Part shown: piece after piece, positions 43,781 to 52,122 of the stretch
How positions within the stretch are numbered: the first letter of the stretch is position 1
How the letters are laid out: each line of letters starts with the position of its first letter
NCBI GenBank assembly: GCA_026706395.1
Contig: JAPOYU010000054.1
Location: 154,241-218,240 of the forward strand
Reading direction: 5' to 3'
DNA length: 64,000 nucleotides
Source: Chloroflexota bacterium
Lineage (GTDB): Bacteria; Chloroflexota; Anaerolineae; Aggregatilineales; Phototrophicaceae
Notes under the pieces: model-generated
The model's input: the letters and a program-made list of their open reading frames with translations, nothing else
Databases searched by the model: none
What the model was told of the DNA's origin: nothing
Made by a program: the position numbers and the translations under genes

Positions 43781-43851
43781 ACGCATAGCGCGGCAACTTA
43801 GACTTGAAAATGCGCTGTATTTCCCTGGCGAAACTGCGCTTAACCGTCGGC

Positions 43852-46239
43852 TCAGATGGTGGAAGGTACCTTGTCGGTTTCGCCTGTCGGCTGAGGAGCT
43901 ACCCGTTCCAGATTCCGCGGCAGTCTCCAGGTAGTAAAGTCGCAATCGGGATAGCGATCGCAGCCGAAGAAAGCGCGGCCCTTGCGCGAGCGTCGCTCGA
44001 CAATTTCGCCGCGGTGCTCATCGCCGCATTGAGGGCAGAGGTAGCCCTTTCGTTCAAGAAAGCGCTCGGTATGTTTGCATTCCGGATAATTGGAACAGCC
44101 GATGAACTTGCCGTAGCGTGAATGCTTGATGACAAGTTCGCCATCGCCGCATTTCGGGCAGTCGCGTCCGACTTTTTCGATGACGTTTCGGCGGGGCATG
44201 TTCTCGCGCGCATTCTCAAGCCGCCGCTCGAAGGGATGATAGAATTCGTCCAGCATGGGGCGCCAATCCAGCGCGCCTCTGGAGACTTCGTCGAGTTGGT
44301 CTTCCATTTTGGCGGTGAAGGCGTAATCCATCTCTTCAGTGAAGTACTCCGTCAACAACTCACAGACGACAATGCCAGTCTTGGTGGGTTTGAGGCGACG
44401 GTCTTCCTGCGTGACGTATTCGCGCGTCTGTATGACGGTGACGGTGGGGGCGTAAGTGCTTGGCCGACCAATGCCTCGTTCCTCCAATTGCCGAATCAGG
44501 TTGGCTTCGGTATAGCGCGGCGGCGGCTGAGTGAAGTGCTGCTCGGGTATGATCTTCCTTCTGTCGAGTACTTCTCCGGGTGCAAGGTCAGGGAAATCCC
44601 GCAGTGCGCCGCCGGCGCCGTTTTCCCGTTTGGCGTTCAGGATCAGGTGGCCGGGGAATTTGAGTTTGCTGCCTGAGGCGCGGAAGCGATAAGGCATATC
44701 CGAATTGGTCAAGCCGGCCTTGATTTCGATGCTCAGAGTGTCGTATATCGCCGGAGCCATCTGGCTGGCGACGAAACGATTCCAAATCAAGGTATAGAGT
44801 TGAAGTTGGCTTCGGTTCAGATAGTTCGCAAGCGACTGCGGTGTTCGCATGACACTGGTGGGGCGGATAGCTTCATGAGCTTCTTGCGCCGTCCTCGAGC
44901 GTGTCTTATACCTTGGCGAAGTCTTGGGAAGGTACGACGATCCATGTTTGGCTTGGACGTATTGTCGGGCTTCCGCTTGTGCGTCCTTCGACACCTGTAC
45001 GCTATCGGTCCGCATATAGGTAATCAGCCCGACCGGACTGCCATTGCCGAGGTCAATGCCTTCGTAAAGTTGTTGGGCGATGCGCATAGTGCGGCTGGCG
45101 CTGCTGGAGGCGGCTTGCTGCAAGGTGCTGGTGGTGAATGGCGCTGAGGGCTTGCTCTGGCGTGTGCCTCGCTTCACGCTGTCCACGACGAATGCGCTTC
45201 GGTTCAGCGCATCCAAATGCGGCTTCACGGTCGCTTCGCAGTCAAGGAATGGCGGCGCGCTCCCTTTGGGATCAAAGGTCACTCTCTCGTCATGGATTCG
45301 CACCAGACGTGCGCTGAAGGGCGGGGGCGGGGTCGCTTCGCGCTTGGACAACTCGGCATCCACCGTCCAGTATTCCACCGGCTTGAACGCCTCGATCTCC
45401 TTCTCCCGTTCCACCACGAGGCGCAGGGCAATGCTCTGCACGCGACCGGCGGAGAGGCCGCTGCGCACCTTGGACCAAAGCAGCTGCGAAACCTGGTAGC
45501 CGACCAAGCGATCGAGTATACGGCGCGCCTGCTGCGCATTGACCAGATCGACATTGATCTGCCGCGGATGGGCGAAGGCTTCCGCAACCGCGTTATCCGT
45601 GATTTCATGGAAGACAACCCGGCGCACATTGGACGGTGGCATTTCGGCCGCCGCGACCAGGTGCCAAGCGATCGCTTCGCCTTCACGATCCGGATCGGTG
45701 GCGAGGAAGATCTCCTCCGCGCCTTCGGCCGCCGCTTTCAACTCCTTGACGACCTCGCGTTTGTCATTCGGCACTCGATATTCCGGCTCGAAATTGTTCT
45801 CGATGTCAACGGAGAGACGGCTCTTCAAGAGATCCCGCACATGCCCAACCGACGACATTACGGTGTATCCATCCCCCAGGAAGCCGCCGATGCTGCGCGC
45901 TTTGGCCGGTGACTCAACTATGACGAGCCGGCCGATGTTCCTGCGCGTGGCGCTGCGCCGTCCGTTGGACTTTGCCGATGACTTGCCACGCTTCTTTTTT
46001 CGCTTTGGTTTGGCTTTTGTTTTCTTACGGGCGGGACGCTCGATCTTGTCCGGTTTTGGGATGCCTTCATGCGACGGCGTGGCGCCCATTCGAAAAAGCT
46101 TCGTTCCACATTCAGTGCACTGTCCACGAGTGCCCGGCGTACCGGTTTTAGTGTAGACCGCTACAGAATCACTTAGATCGCGCTTGGTACGGCACTTTAC
46201 GCAATACGCCTGCAAGGTCGTTGTTTCGGTTTCAGTCAC
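43852..46239 (-). CDS. topA: DNA topoisomerase I with N-terminal zinc ribbon
   Basis: A 795-aa type IA topoisomerase that relaxes negative supercoils by cutting one strand. The order is: zinc ribbon (Cys13, Cys16, Cys41, Cys44), a basic linker (about 65-100, rich in Lys and Arg), the TOPRIM domain (IVESPAKARSIGGFLGDGY; FLATDPDREGEAIAWHL with the DxD metal ligands), the active-site Tyr in GLITYMRTDS, EAHEAIRPTS, and two C-terminal zinc fingers (CPKCGDGE to CSNYPEC; CPQCGDEH to CDRYPDC). The start is GTG with AAGGA 6 nt upstream. The N-terminal ribbon and basic linker are extra to the classic enzyme. It ends a housekeeping gene run from ffh through rimM, dprA and manC. Confidence 0.95.
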   Translation of the reverse strand: MTETETTTLQAYCVKCRTKRDLSDSVAVYTKTGTPGTRGQCTECGTKLFRMGATPSHEGIPKPDKIERPARKKTKAKPKRKKKRGKSSAKSNGRRSATRRNIGRLVIVESPAKARSIGGFLGDGYTVMSSVGHVRDLLKSRLSVDIENNFEPEYRVPNDKREVVKELKAAAEGAEEIFLATDPDREGEAIAWHLVAAAEMPPSNVRRVVFHEITDNAVAEAFAHPRQINVDLVNAQQARRILDRLVGYQVSQLLWSKVRSGLSAGRVQSIALRLVVEREKEIEAFKPVEYWTVDAELSKREATPPPPFSARLVRIHDERVTFDPKGSAPPFLDCEATVKPHLDALNRSAFVVDSVKRGTRQSKPSAPFTTSTLQQAASSSASRTMRIAQQLYEGIDLGNGSPVGLITYMRTDSVQVSKDAQAEARQYVQAKHGSSYLPKTSPRYKTRSRTAQEAHEAIRPTSVMRTPQSLANYLNRSQLQLYTLIWNRFVASQMAPAIYDTLSIEIKAGLTNSDMPYRFRASGSKLKFPGHLILNAKRENGAGGALRDFPDLAPGEVLDRRKIIPEQHFTQPPPRYTEANLIRQLEERGIGRPSTYAPTVTVIQTREYVTQEDRRLKPTKTGIVVCELLTEYFTEEMDYAFTAKMEDQLDEVSRGALDWRPMLDEFYHPFERRLENARENMPRRNVIEKVGRDCPKCGDGELVIKHSRYGKFIGCSNYPECKHTERFLERKGYLCPQCGDEHRGEIVERRSRKGRAFFGCDRYPDCDFTTWRLPRNLERVAPQPTGETDKVPSTI

Positions 46240-46267
46240 ATCTCATCCTTGTCAACGCGCGGCTTCA

Positions 46268-47353
46268 TTAGAGATATTCCTCGTTTCCGTTTTCGCGCAG
46301 GTAATCTACAACCTGTTTGACATCCTGCGTACGATCTTTGTGGCAGACCAGCAAGACATCGTCGGTATCCACGACGACGAGACCTTCGACGCCGATTGCA
46401 ACAGTGAGCCGGTCACTGAACACCAAGGTGTCGCGCGTATCGAGGATGACCCGGATGTCACTGGAATCGCCCTTGATGCAATTGCCGAAACTGTCCTGCG
46501 GCAGGACATCGTAGAGCGATGCCCAGCTGCCGACATCACTCCAGCCGAGTTCTATAGGGATCACAGCGATGTTGTCCGCCTTTTCCATGACACCGAAGTC
46601 AATGGAAAGATTTGGCATCGTCTCCCAAATGTCGTTCAATTTGTCCTCGTAGTCGGGCGAATCATGGGCTGTTTGCAGGTAGCTGCACATCGCGTAGATG
46701 GCCGGTTGGAAGCGCTCAAGGTCACGCATGGCGCGCTCCACCCGCCAGATGAACATGCCCGAGTTCCAGCTGTATTGGCCCGATGCCAAGAACTGCGTCG
46801 CGCGGACGATATCCGGTTTCTCGGTGAATCGCCTGGACTGATAGACTTTGAACCCATTGTAGTCGCCGATGTAGGAACCCTGCTGAATGTAGCCGTAGCC
46901 GGTGGCGGGGTAGGACGGAGCGATGCCAAGTGTGACGATTTGGCCTTCCTGCGCCACTTGCCAGGCCGCCTCCAGCACTTCACAGAATGTCTCCCGCTCG
47001 GCGATGTAGTGGTCGGCGGTCAAGATGGCGATGGTCGCTTCCGGATCGCGCTTTTGAATCACAGCGAGGGCAAGCGCCAGAGCCGGCGCCGTGTTTTTGG
47101 CGTAGGGTTCAATGATGAAGTTGCTCGCCGGTATCTGAGGAACTTCGGACTGAAGGTCTTCGGCGAGTTCGCGACCGGTAACGACGAAGATATCTTCCGG
47201 CGGGAAAATCGATTGAATGCGCGCCACGCTGGTTCTGAACATCGAGTCGTCATCGATCAGCGGGAGCATCTGCTTGGGCAGCTTGGCGCGGCTCATGGGC
47301 CAAAGCCTGGTGCCATGTCCGCCGGCGGCTATAAGCGCGTAATAATGTTCCAT
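46268..47353 (-). CDS. manC: Mannose-1-phosphate guanylyltransferase
   Basis: A 361-aa nucleotidyltransferase making GDP-mannose from mannose-1-phosphate and GTP for glycan synthesis. Seen: the pyrophosphorylase loop IAAGGHGTRLWPMSR near residue 8 with KLPKQMLPL, IIEPYAKNTAPALALA near 80, TADHYIAE near 112, ATGYGYIQQG near 150, FTEKPD near 177 and WNSGMFIWR near 197. The C-terminal isomerase domain of bifunctional ManC/AlgA is absent; only the beta-helix cap (GVEGLVVVDTDDVLLVCHK) follows. It lies between dprA and topA with 11 and 28 nt gaps and is likely part of the same message. Confidence 0.92.
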   Translation of the reverse strand: MEHYYALIAAGGHGTRLWPMSRAKLPKQMLPLIDDDSMFRTSVARIQSIFPPEDIFVVTGRELAEDLQSEVPQIPASNFIIEPYAKNTAPALALALAVIQKRDPEATIAILTADHYIAERETFCEVLEAAWQVAQEGQIVTLGIAPSYPATGYGYIQQGSYIGDYNGFKVYQSRRFTEKPDIVRATQFLASGQYSWNSGMFIWRVERAMRDLERFQPAIYAMCSYLQTAHDSPDYEDKLNDIWETMPNLSIDFGVMEKADNIAVIPIELGWSDVGSWASLYDVLPQDSFGNCIKGDSSDIRVILDTRDTLVFSDRLTVAIGVEGLVVVDTDDVLLVCHKDRTQDVKQVVDYLRENGNEEYL

Positions 47354-47364
47354 AGCTGAGATGT

Positions 47365-48474
47365 TTACTCCACAGAAAATCGCGCACGGCAGTATTGCAT
47401 AGGTCCGGCGCTCTCGGCAAGCCCCTTTAATTCGAGCATAGTCAAGGTGCTGATGACGGTAGCAGTCGGCAACTTTGTCTGCCGCACGATGAGATCGACA
47501 TGAATCGGGTCCGTGCTCAATTGTTGGTAGACAACGCCTTCCACTTCGTTTTCCGGCTGGATGTCCCGGACTTGAATACCTGTCTGGACGTTGCGATGCG
47601 TCACGTCCAGTTCGTCGAGAATATCATCGACGGCAAGGACCATTTTCGCGCCCTCTTGTATAAGCTGGTTGCAGCCTTTGCCCGTCGGGCTGTATATGTT
47701 GTGCGGAACGGCGAATACATCGCGGCCCTGATCAATCGCGTGCGAAACCGTATTCAGAGCGCCGCTCTGCAAAGGGGCTTCCGTAACCAGCAAGGCCAAT
47801 GACATGCCGCTGATAAGCCGGTTGCGCTGTGGGAAGTTCTTCCCTAGCGGCGCTGTACCGAGCGGCATCTCGCTGACGATGGCCCCGTCGGCGATGATCT
47901 CCTCGGCCAGGTCGCTGTTTTCCTTCGGGTACACTATGTCGATTCCGTTGCCAACAACCGCAATCGTGCGTCCGCCGGCCGTCAGCGCGCCACGATGCGC
48001 CGCCGCGTCAATGCCTTGCGCCAAACCGGAAACGATGATGATGCCATGCTGCGCCAGTTGCTGCGCAAGCTGGTTGCTTGCATCCCAGCCGTATCGACTG
48101 GCCTTCCGCGTGCCAACAATGGCGAGGCATTTCTCGTCGGCCCCTGATAATTTGCCGCGGGTATAGAGAACCGGCGGGCGATCAGGCAACGAACGCAATA
48201 ACTCAGGGTATGCCTTGTCATCAAGCGTGACCAGCGTAGCCCCCGACCGCGCCACCCGCTCCACTTCCCGTGATAAATCGATATCGCGGCGGCCGGCGCA
48301 GAACTGGCGCAGCAGCGGGCGCGGCAGATCCAGCCGCAGCAGATCCGCGTCGGATTCACGCCATAGCGCCTCGGCCGAATCAAAGTGGGCGAGCAAGCGG
48401 TTGAGCTTGCCAATGCCAAACCTCGGGATGAGGTGCAATCCCAGCCAATACTGTTGATTATTGTTCGGCTGCAT
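47365..48474 (-). CDS. dprA: DNA processing protein DprA
   Basis: A 369-aa protein that loads RecA on incoming single-stranded DNA during transformation. Seen: an N-terminal helix-hairpin-like region (LHLIPRFGIGKLNRLLAHFD), the Rossmann core with LAIVGTRKASRYGWDAS near residue 116, IIVSGLAQGIDAAAHRGAL near 145, the PLGTAPLGKNFPQRNRLIS stretch near 204 and SGALNTVSHAIDQGRDVFAVP near 237, plus a C-terminal winged-helix-like domain (about 300-365). It has its own promoter (TTGACA-N18-TATGCT) downstream of rimM. Whether this organism is transformable cannot be told; dprA is widespread in bacteria without known competence. Confidence 0.94.
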   Translation of the reverse strand: MQPNNNQQYWLGLHLIPRFGIGKLNRLLAHFDSAEALWRESDADLLRLDLPRPLLRQFCAGRRDIDLSREVERVARSGATLVTLDDKAYPELLRSLPDRPPVLYTRGKLSGADEKCLAIVGTRKASRYGWDASNQLAQQLAQHGIIIVSGLAQGIDAAAHRGALTAGGRTIAVVGNGIDIVYPKENSDLAEEIIADGAIVSEMPLGTAPLGKNFPQRNRLISGMSLALLVTEAPLQSGALNTVSHAIDQGRDVFAVPHNIYSPTGKGCNQLIQEGAKMVLAVDDILDELDVTHRNVQTGIQVRDIQPENEVEGVVYQQLSTDPIHVDLIVRQTKLPTATVISTLTMLELKGLAESAGPMQYCRARFSVE

Positions 48475-48505
48475 AGGGGTCCGTTAATGAAGCGTGAACA
48501 GGAAC

Positions 48506-48535
48506 AGCATATCAGCAACGGAATTTTCTTGTCAA
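48506..48535 (-). promoter_or_regulatory. Sigma-A promoter of dprA (possibly dprA-manC-topA)
   Basis: Minus strand TTGACA (48530-48535, perfect), 18 nt, TATGCT (48506-48511), ending 32 nt before the ATG. Confidence 0.7.
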
Positions 48536-48545
48536 GTCTGCCGCC

Positions 48546-49103
48546 CTAGCCTCGCTCCGAGATCAAACCGTCGGGCAGAGTCATCGTAACAATTTGAGCC
48601 TCAAAGTCGATGCCGACGATTGTTTCCTCATGCGCCGGGATCAGCAGCTCGCCGTGAGCGTCGCCGTCGACAATGTAAACATCGTTGGCGCCGGTCTGTA
48701 TGACTTCCTTTATGCGGCCGATTTCCGCGCCGTCAGCGACAACCCGCAAGCCAATCAACTGAAATAGGTAATACTGGCCGTCTTCAAGAGGCGTCGCCTG
48801 CTCCATGTCAATCAGGACGAGTTTGTCACGCAACTGCTCGGCGGCATCGCGAGTGGTGACGTTTGCGAATCGCAAAAGCGCGAAGGATTTGTTGAAGCGT
48901 ACGCCGCTCAGTTCAAGTCTGCGTTTGCGCGCCTCAGAAGGCGAGTCCGCCAGGTAGACGTATTCAAGCTGTGGAAGTCGCTCGCGATCCTCCGTGAGCA
49001 CGCGCATGCGAACTTCGCCGCGCACGCCATGAGGGCGGAGTACTTCACCGATTAGCAGATGCGCAGGTCTGTTCTCTTGCGGTCCCACTGACGGGTCATT
49101 CAA
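48546..49103 (-). CDS. rimM: 16S rRNA processing protein RimM
   Basis: A 185-aa factor for maturation of the 30S subunit head, binding ribosomal protein S19. Seen: the RimM N-terminal barrel (LLIGEVLRPHGVRGEVRMRV near residue 16, FALLRFANVTTRDAAEQLR near 74, plus LVLIDMEQATPLEDGQYY) and the PRC-barrel C-terminal domain (LIGLRVVADGAEIGRIKEV near 115, TGANDVYIV and LLIPAHEETIVGIDF). The ATG lies inside the end of the KH-protein gene (8-nt overlap), consistent with the usual rpsP-KH-rimM cluster. Confidence 0.95.
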   Translation of the reverse strand: MNDPSVGPQENRPAHLLIGEVLRPHGVRGEVRMRVLTEDRERLPQLEYVYLADSPSEARKRRLELSGVRFNKSFALLRFANVTTRDAAEQLRDKLVLIDMEQATPLEDGQYYLFQLIGLRVVADGAEIGRIKEVIQTGANDVYIVDGDAHGELLIPAHEETIVGIDFEAQIVTMTLPDGLISERG

Positions 49104-49347
49104 TTTCCAGGATTACGCGGCGGCGGCGCTCTTGCCCGAATTCCTCCGACGGGGTGGCGGCCCGCAGCAAAGCGCGGATGGAATTCGCTACTCGGCCGCT
49201 GCGTCCAATGACCCGGCCCATGTCATCGGAAGCCACCGATAGCTCGAGGACGATGTTTCGGCCGCTGTCCTTGCGCCTGACGCGGACGTCTTCCGGCGAG
49301 TTGACCAGATTCTCGGCGATATATTGAAGCAGTTCTTCTTCTGCCAT
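49096..49347 (-). CDS. khpA: KH domain RNA-binding protein (KhpA/YlqC family)
   Basis: An 83-aa single KH-domain protein that binds RNA; homologues act with KhpB in cell elongation control and small-RNA function. Seen: LLQYIAENLVNSPEDV at the N terminus and the core IVLELSVASDDMGRVIGRSG with the GxxG-type loop GRSG near residue 49, followed by ANSIRALLRAA. It is 8 residues longer at the C terminus than the shortest family members. It sits between rpsP (11 nt) and rimM (8-nt overlap), the standard arrangement. Confidence 0.93.
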   Translation of the reverse strand: MAEEELLQYIAENLVNSPEDVRVRRKDSGRNIVLELSVASDDMGRVIGRSGRVANSIRALLRAATPSEEFGQERRRRVILEIE

Positions 49348-49358
49348 TTGCCAGCGCC

Positions 49359-49781
49359 CTAGCTTTCGGTCTCTGCTGATCGTTCGGCGGCCAACCTGGC
49401 TGCTTCACGCGCTTTGATTTTGCTCTCGCCATCGCCAGGCGCGGGATAATTGGTCTTGGGGCTGGGCAGTTCGCCGCGGTTGGCTTCGGCTTCTTTGACG
49501 AGGTCTTCCATGTTTTCGCCGGCGCGCAGACGCTCGAAGCGTTCCCAAGTGCCAGTGTGCTCCAGAAGGCGTCGTACCGCGTCGCTGGGTTGGGCGCCCA
49601 CGCTAAGCCAATACAGCGCGCGATCTTCCTGAATGATTTCAGTGGCGGGGCGAGTGCGTGGATTGTAATGACCGATGTTTTCCAGATAGCTGCCATTGCG
49701 CGCCTTGCGTTTATCGGTGACGACAACGCGATAGCTGGGCTGGCGTTTCAAACCTTGACGGCGCAAACGAATACGGACCAT
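49359..49781 (-). CDS. rpsP: 30S ribosomal protein S16
   Basis: A 140-aa small-subunit protein. Seen: [20 protein letters not shown], then [19 protein letters not shown] and [20 protein letters not shown], which cover the whole conserved S16 core in about 85 residues. The remaining 55 residues form a charged C-terminal extension ([19 protein letters not shown], and an Ala/Glu/Arg helix) of a type seen in several phyla. The frame is open to 49823, but AGGAG lies 7 nt before the ATG at 49781 and homology begins there. Confidence 0.96.
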   Translation of the reverse strand: MVRIRLRRQGLKRQPSYRVVVTDKRKARNGSYLENIGHYNPRTRPATEIIQEDRALYWLSVGAQPSDAVRRLLEHTGTWERFERLRAGENMEDLVKEAEANRGELPSPKTNYPAPGDGESKIKAREAARLAAERSAETES

Positions 49782-49888
49782 GTAGTTTCTCCTGTTCTCC
49801 CACAAACCCTCGTGCCCATGCAAGGCGGAGGTGTCTTTTCTTTACAAGTGCGGCAGACCATTTCGCCGATTACGCGCTGAGCGCCGAC

Positions 49889-51226
49889 TTAAGCGGTTAA
49901 GCCGGGGATATCGGGCAACTTCCCTCTGCTGATTTGATTCATGAGTCGGCTCATCTGCCGGAATTGCTTGAGCAAGTCGTTAACATCTCTGACTTCGACG
50001 CCGCTCCCCAGGGCGATGCGGCGCTTGCGGCTGGCTTTGAGAATGCGCGGGTGGCGCCGCTCCTGTGGCGTCATTGAATTGATGATCGCCTCGACTTTCT
50101 TGATGCGCTTCTCGATGTCTTCGTCGTTGAAGTCGCTTTGCATTTGCAGCTTCGACATGCCTGGAATCATGCCGAGCACCTTGCCCAGCGGTCCCATGCG
50201 GCGGATCTTCTGCAATTGGTCGAGAAAGTCCTGCAGAGTAAAGTCATTCTGCATGATCTTGCTTTGCAGGCGCAAGGCTTCTTCTTCCTCGTAGAGCGAC
50301 TCAGTCTTTTCGATCAGCGACATGATGTCGCCCATGCCGAGGATGCGCTGGGCGATGCGATCCGGATGGAACAGCTCCAGCGTATCGGCGCTGACCTTTT
50401 CGCCCGTGCCCATGAATTTGATCGGGACGCCGGTCACAGCCCGCATCGAAAGCGCCGCGCCGCCGCGCGCATCGCCATCAACTCTTGTGAGCACCAAACC
50501 GGTAATGCCCAAGCTCTCATTGAAGCCGCGGGCGATGTTTATCGCTTCCTGACCGGTCATCGCATCGGCGACCAGGAGAATCTCGGCCGGTGAGGAAACC
50601 CGCTTGATCTCCTCCAATTCGCTCATTCGCGTGTCGTCAATTTGCAGGCGGCCAGCGGTATCGATCAAGACGATATCAATGTCGAGTTCTTTCGCGCGTT
50701 TTAGGCCTCGCTTAACGATGGCTGGCGGCGTATCAGAGACGCCTTCTTCGTAATACGGGATATTGATCTGCTTCGCCAGCGTGACGAGCTGGTCAACCGC
50801 GGCCGGACGATAGGTATCGGCGGCGATCATCAATGGCTTCTTGCCTTCGGCGCGTAAGTGCAGCGCCAGCTTCGCCGTGTTGGTGGTTTTGCCTGTACCC
50901 TGCAACCCCACCATCATGATCACATGCGGCTTGCTGCTGCCGCTGTAGTTCAAGCGCCCGGCCTCGCCAAGCATCTCCACCATCTCGTCGTGGATGATCT
51001 TGACGACCTGCTCGCTCGGTTTCAGCGCCTTGTGAACTTCCTCGCCGAGCGCGCGCTCGCGCACATCCTTGATGAAGTCCTTGACGATGGGCAGGGCCAC
51101 ATCGGCTTCGAGAAGCGCCATACGCACTTCACGCATGACAGCCTTGACATCGGCCTCCTTGACGCGGCCACCCTTGCGCAAGCCTTCAAAGGCGGTATCG
51201 AGCCTTTGCGATAGCGTTTCGAACAT
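49889..51226 (-). CDS. ffh: Signal recognition particle protein Ffh
   Basis: A 445-aa SRP54 GTPase that binds signal peptides of nascent membrane proteins and the SRP RNA, and delivers ribosomes to FtsY. Seen: the N domain, then the G domain with GLQGTGKTTNTAKLA near residue 108, DTYRPAAVDQL near 135, DTAGRLQIDD near 190, TRVDGDARGGAAL near 249, and the M domain with methionine-rich LGMIPGMSKL near 352 and the RNA-binding helix GSGVEVRDVNDLLKQFRQM near 408. It opens the run ffh-rpsP-khpA-rimM, driven by a good promoter at 51257. Confidence 0.97.
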   Translation of the reverse strand: MFETLSQRLDTAFEGLRKGGRVKEADVKAVMREVRMALLEADVALPIVKDFIKDVRERALGEEVHKALKPSEQVVKIIHDEMVEMLGEAGRLNYSGSSKPHVIMMVGLQGTGKTTNTAKLALHLRAEGKKPLMIAADTYRPAAVDQLVTLAKQINIPYYEEGVSDTPPAIVKRGLKRAKELDIDIVLIDTAGRLQIDDTRMSELEEIKRVSSPAEILLVADAMTGQEAINIARGFNESLGITGLVLTRVDGDARGGAALSMRAVTGVPIKFMGTGEKVSADTLELFHPDRIAQRILGMGDIMSLIEKTESLYEEEEALRLQSKIMQNDFTLQDFLDQLQKIRRMGPLGKVLGMIPGMSKLQMQSDFNDEDIEKRIKKVEAIINSMTPQERRHPRILKASRKRRIALGSGVEVRDVNDLLKQFRQMSRLMNQISRGKLPDIPGLTA

Positions 51227-51256
51227 CTAAACCCCTGTTGACAAGATCGCCGAACA

Positions 51257-51285
51257 ATTTTATGGCAGCGACCTCCGATAGTCAA
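51257..51285 (-). promoter_or_regulatory. Sigma-A promoter of the ffh-rpsP-khpA-rimM operon
   Basis: Minus strand TTGACT (51280-51285), 17 nt, TAAAAT (51257-51262), ending 30 nt before the ATG of ffh. Confidence 0.75.
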
Positions 51286-51364
51286 GATGAGGCTTTACAC
51301 GGCTAGCCCTCTGCTTGATTTCCGGCCTCTAAGGCTTGCTCCCTCCCCCAACCGCGAAAGAATC

Positions 51365-51427
51365 CTTGTAGGGGCGAACGGCGGGCTCTGTCTACGCGCC
51401 TCTCTATGCCTCTGTGGTGAATCCCCC
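51365..51427. repeat. Repeat cluster: GTAGGGGCGAAC word and CCTCTGTGGTGAA word
   Basis: TTGTAGGGGCGAACGGCGGGC (starting at 51366) is a degenerate copy of the hairpin repeat at 11384. GCCTCTCTATGCCTCTGTGG followed by TGAATCCCCC (51398-51427) belongs to the CTCTGTGG word family also seen at 52013-52066 and, reversed, at 1848. Confidence 0.5.
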
Positions 51428-51428
51428 A

Positions 51429-51896
51429 TCACATCCGATGCGGCTTGTAGACGATCCCGTTCGCCTCCTGCAACTCCCGAATGTAACGGATGATCAGCGT
51501 CACATCCTCGCGCGAAACTTGCGACTGCGCCGGCATGTCCCCATACGGCCAATGATGCTGCCGCACGCCAATCGCCGCCGCCACATAGAACGCCTCGTCC
51601 GAGTGATGCCCCGGGTTGTAGATGTCATGGATCAGCGGCGGTCCCAGCTTCGTACCCGAAGCGCTCGGTCCGTGACAAGCCTGGCAATTGGCCTTGAATA
51701 TGGCTCCGCCTTTCTCCGCCTCAGCGGATAGTTCGGCCGGCATAATGACCTCAACCGTGACCCCCTCGCTGCCGTCATCTGACATGGCAAAGTAAGCCAA
51801 CAGCGCCACCACCAGCAGCGCGCCGAACCCAACGGCGAGCAGCCCCAGCGTCTGTTTCCGTTTCTTCATCATACGCCGCTGCTTGCGCTGCTTCAT
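51429..51896 (-). CDS. Membrane-anchored mono-haem cytochrome c
   Basis: A 155-aa c-type cytochrome with a very basic N terminus and one membrane helix (about residues 17-38), placing the haem domain outside. Seen: the haem-binding CQACH (Cys71, Cys74, His75), GPSASGTKLGPPLIHDIY following it, and the likely axial Met in YGDMPAQS near residue 119. It would carry electrons in a respiratory chain. GGGAG lies 6 nt before the ATG. No oxidase or reductase genes are adjacent. It is a single-gene unit between ffh and a long repeat-rich spacer. Confidence 0.88.
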   Translation of the reverse strand: MKQRKQRRMMKKRKQTLGLLAVGFGALLVVALLAYFAMSDDGSEGVTVEVIMPAELSAEAEKGGAIFKANCQACHGPSASGTKLGPPLIHDIYNPGHHSDEAFYVAAAIGVRQHHWPYGDMPAQSQVSREDVTLIIRYIRELQEANGIVYKPHRM

Positions 51897-52012
51897 GTGC
51901 CGCTCCCTTCACATGGTTGCGCGCTGCAATCCCCACTTGTCCATATATCGTATGCCTACAAATTACAAATTCCTTACACGCCCGCCCAGCGACCGCCTCT
52001 ATGCTGCTTGTC

Positions 52013-52066
52013 TGTGTCTGCGCCCCGCATTTTCCTCGGTGCCCTCGGTGGTGAAATCCCCCCCTC
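52013..52066. repeat. CTCTGTG/CTCGGTGGTGAAA intergenic repeat
   Basis: TCTGTGTCTGCGCC is followed by TTTCCTCGGTGCCCTCGG and TGGTGAAATCCC. The half-unit CCTCGGTGGTGAAATCC matches CCTCTGTGGTGAATCC at 51408 except for single bases. Confidence 0.5.
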
Positions 52067-52080
52067 TGTAGCGAAAAAAG

Positions 52081-52121
52081 CCCCCTCTCCAATGCTTTGG
52101 GGAGGGGGTTTGGGGGAGGGG
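52081..52121. repeat. C-rich/G-rich hairpin overlapping a four-run G-quadruplex motif
   Basis: CCCCCTCTCC (52081-52090) can pair with GGGGAGGGGG (52099-52108) over 10 bp with one G-T pair. The G side continues as GGGG-A-GGGGG-TTT-GGGGG-A-GGGG (52099-52121), which fits the standard quadruplex pattern on the plus strand. Hairpin and quadruplex would exclude one another. Confidence 0.6.
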
Positions 52122-52122
52122 T

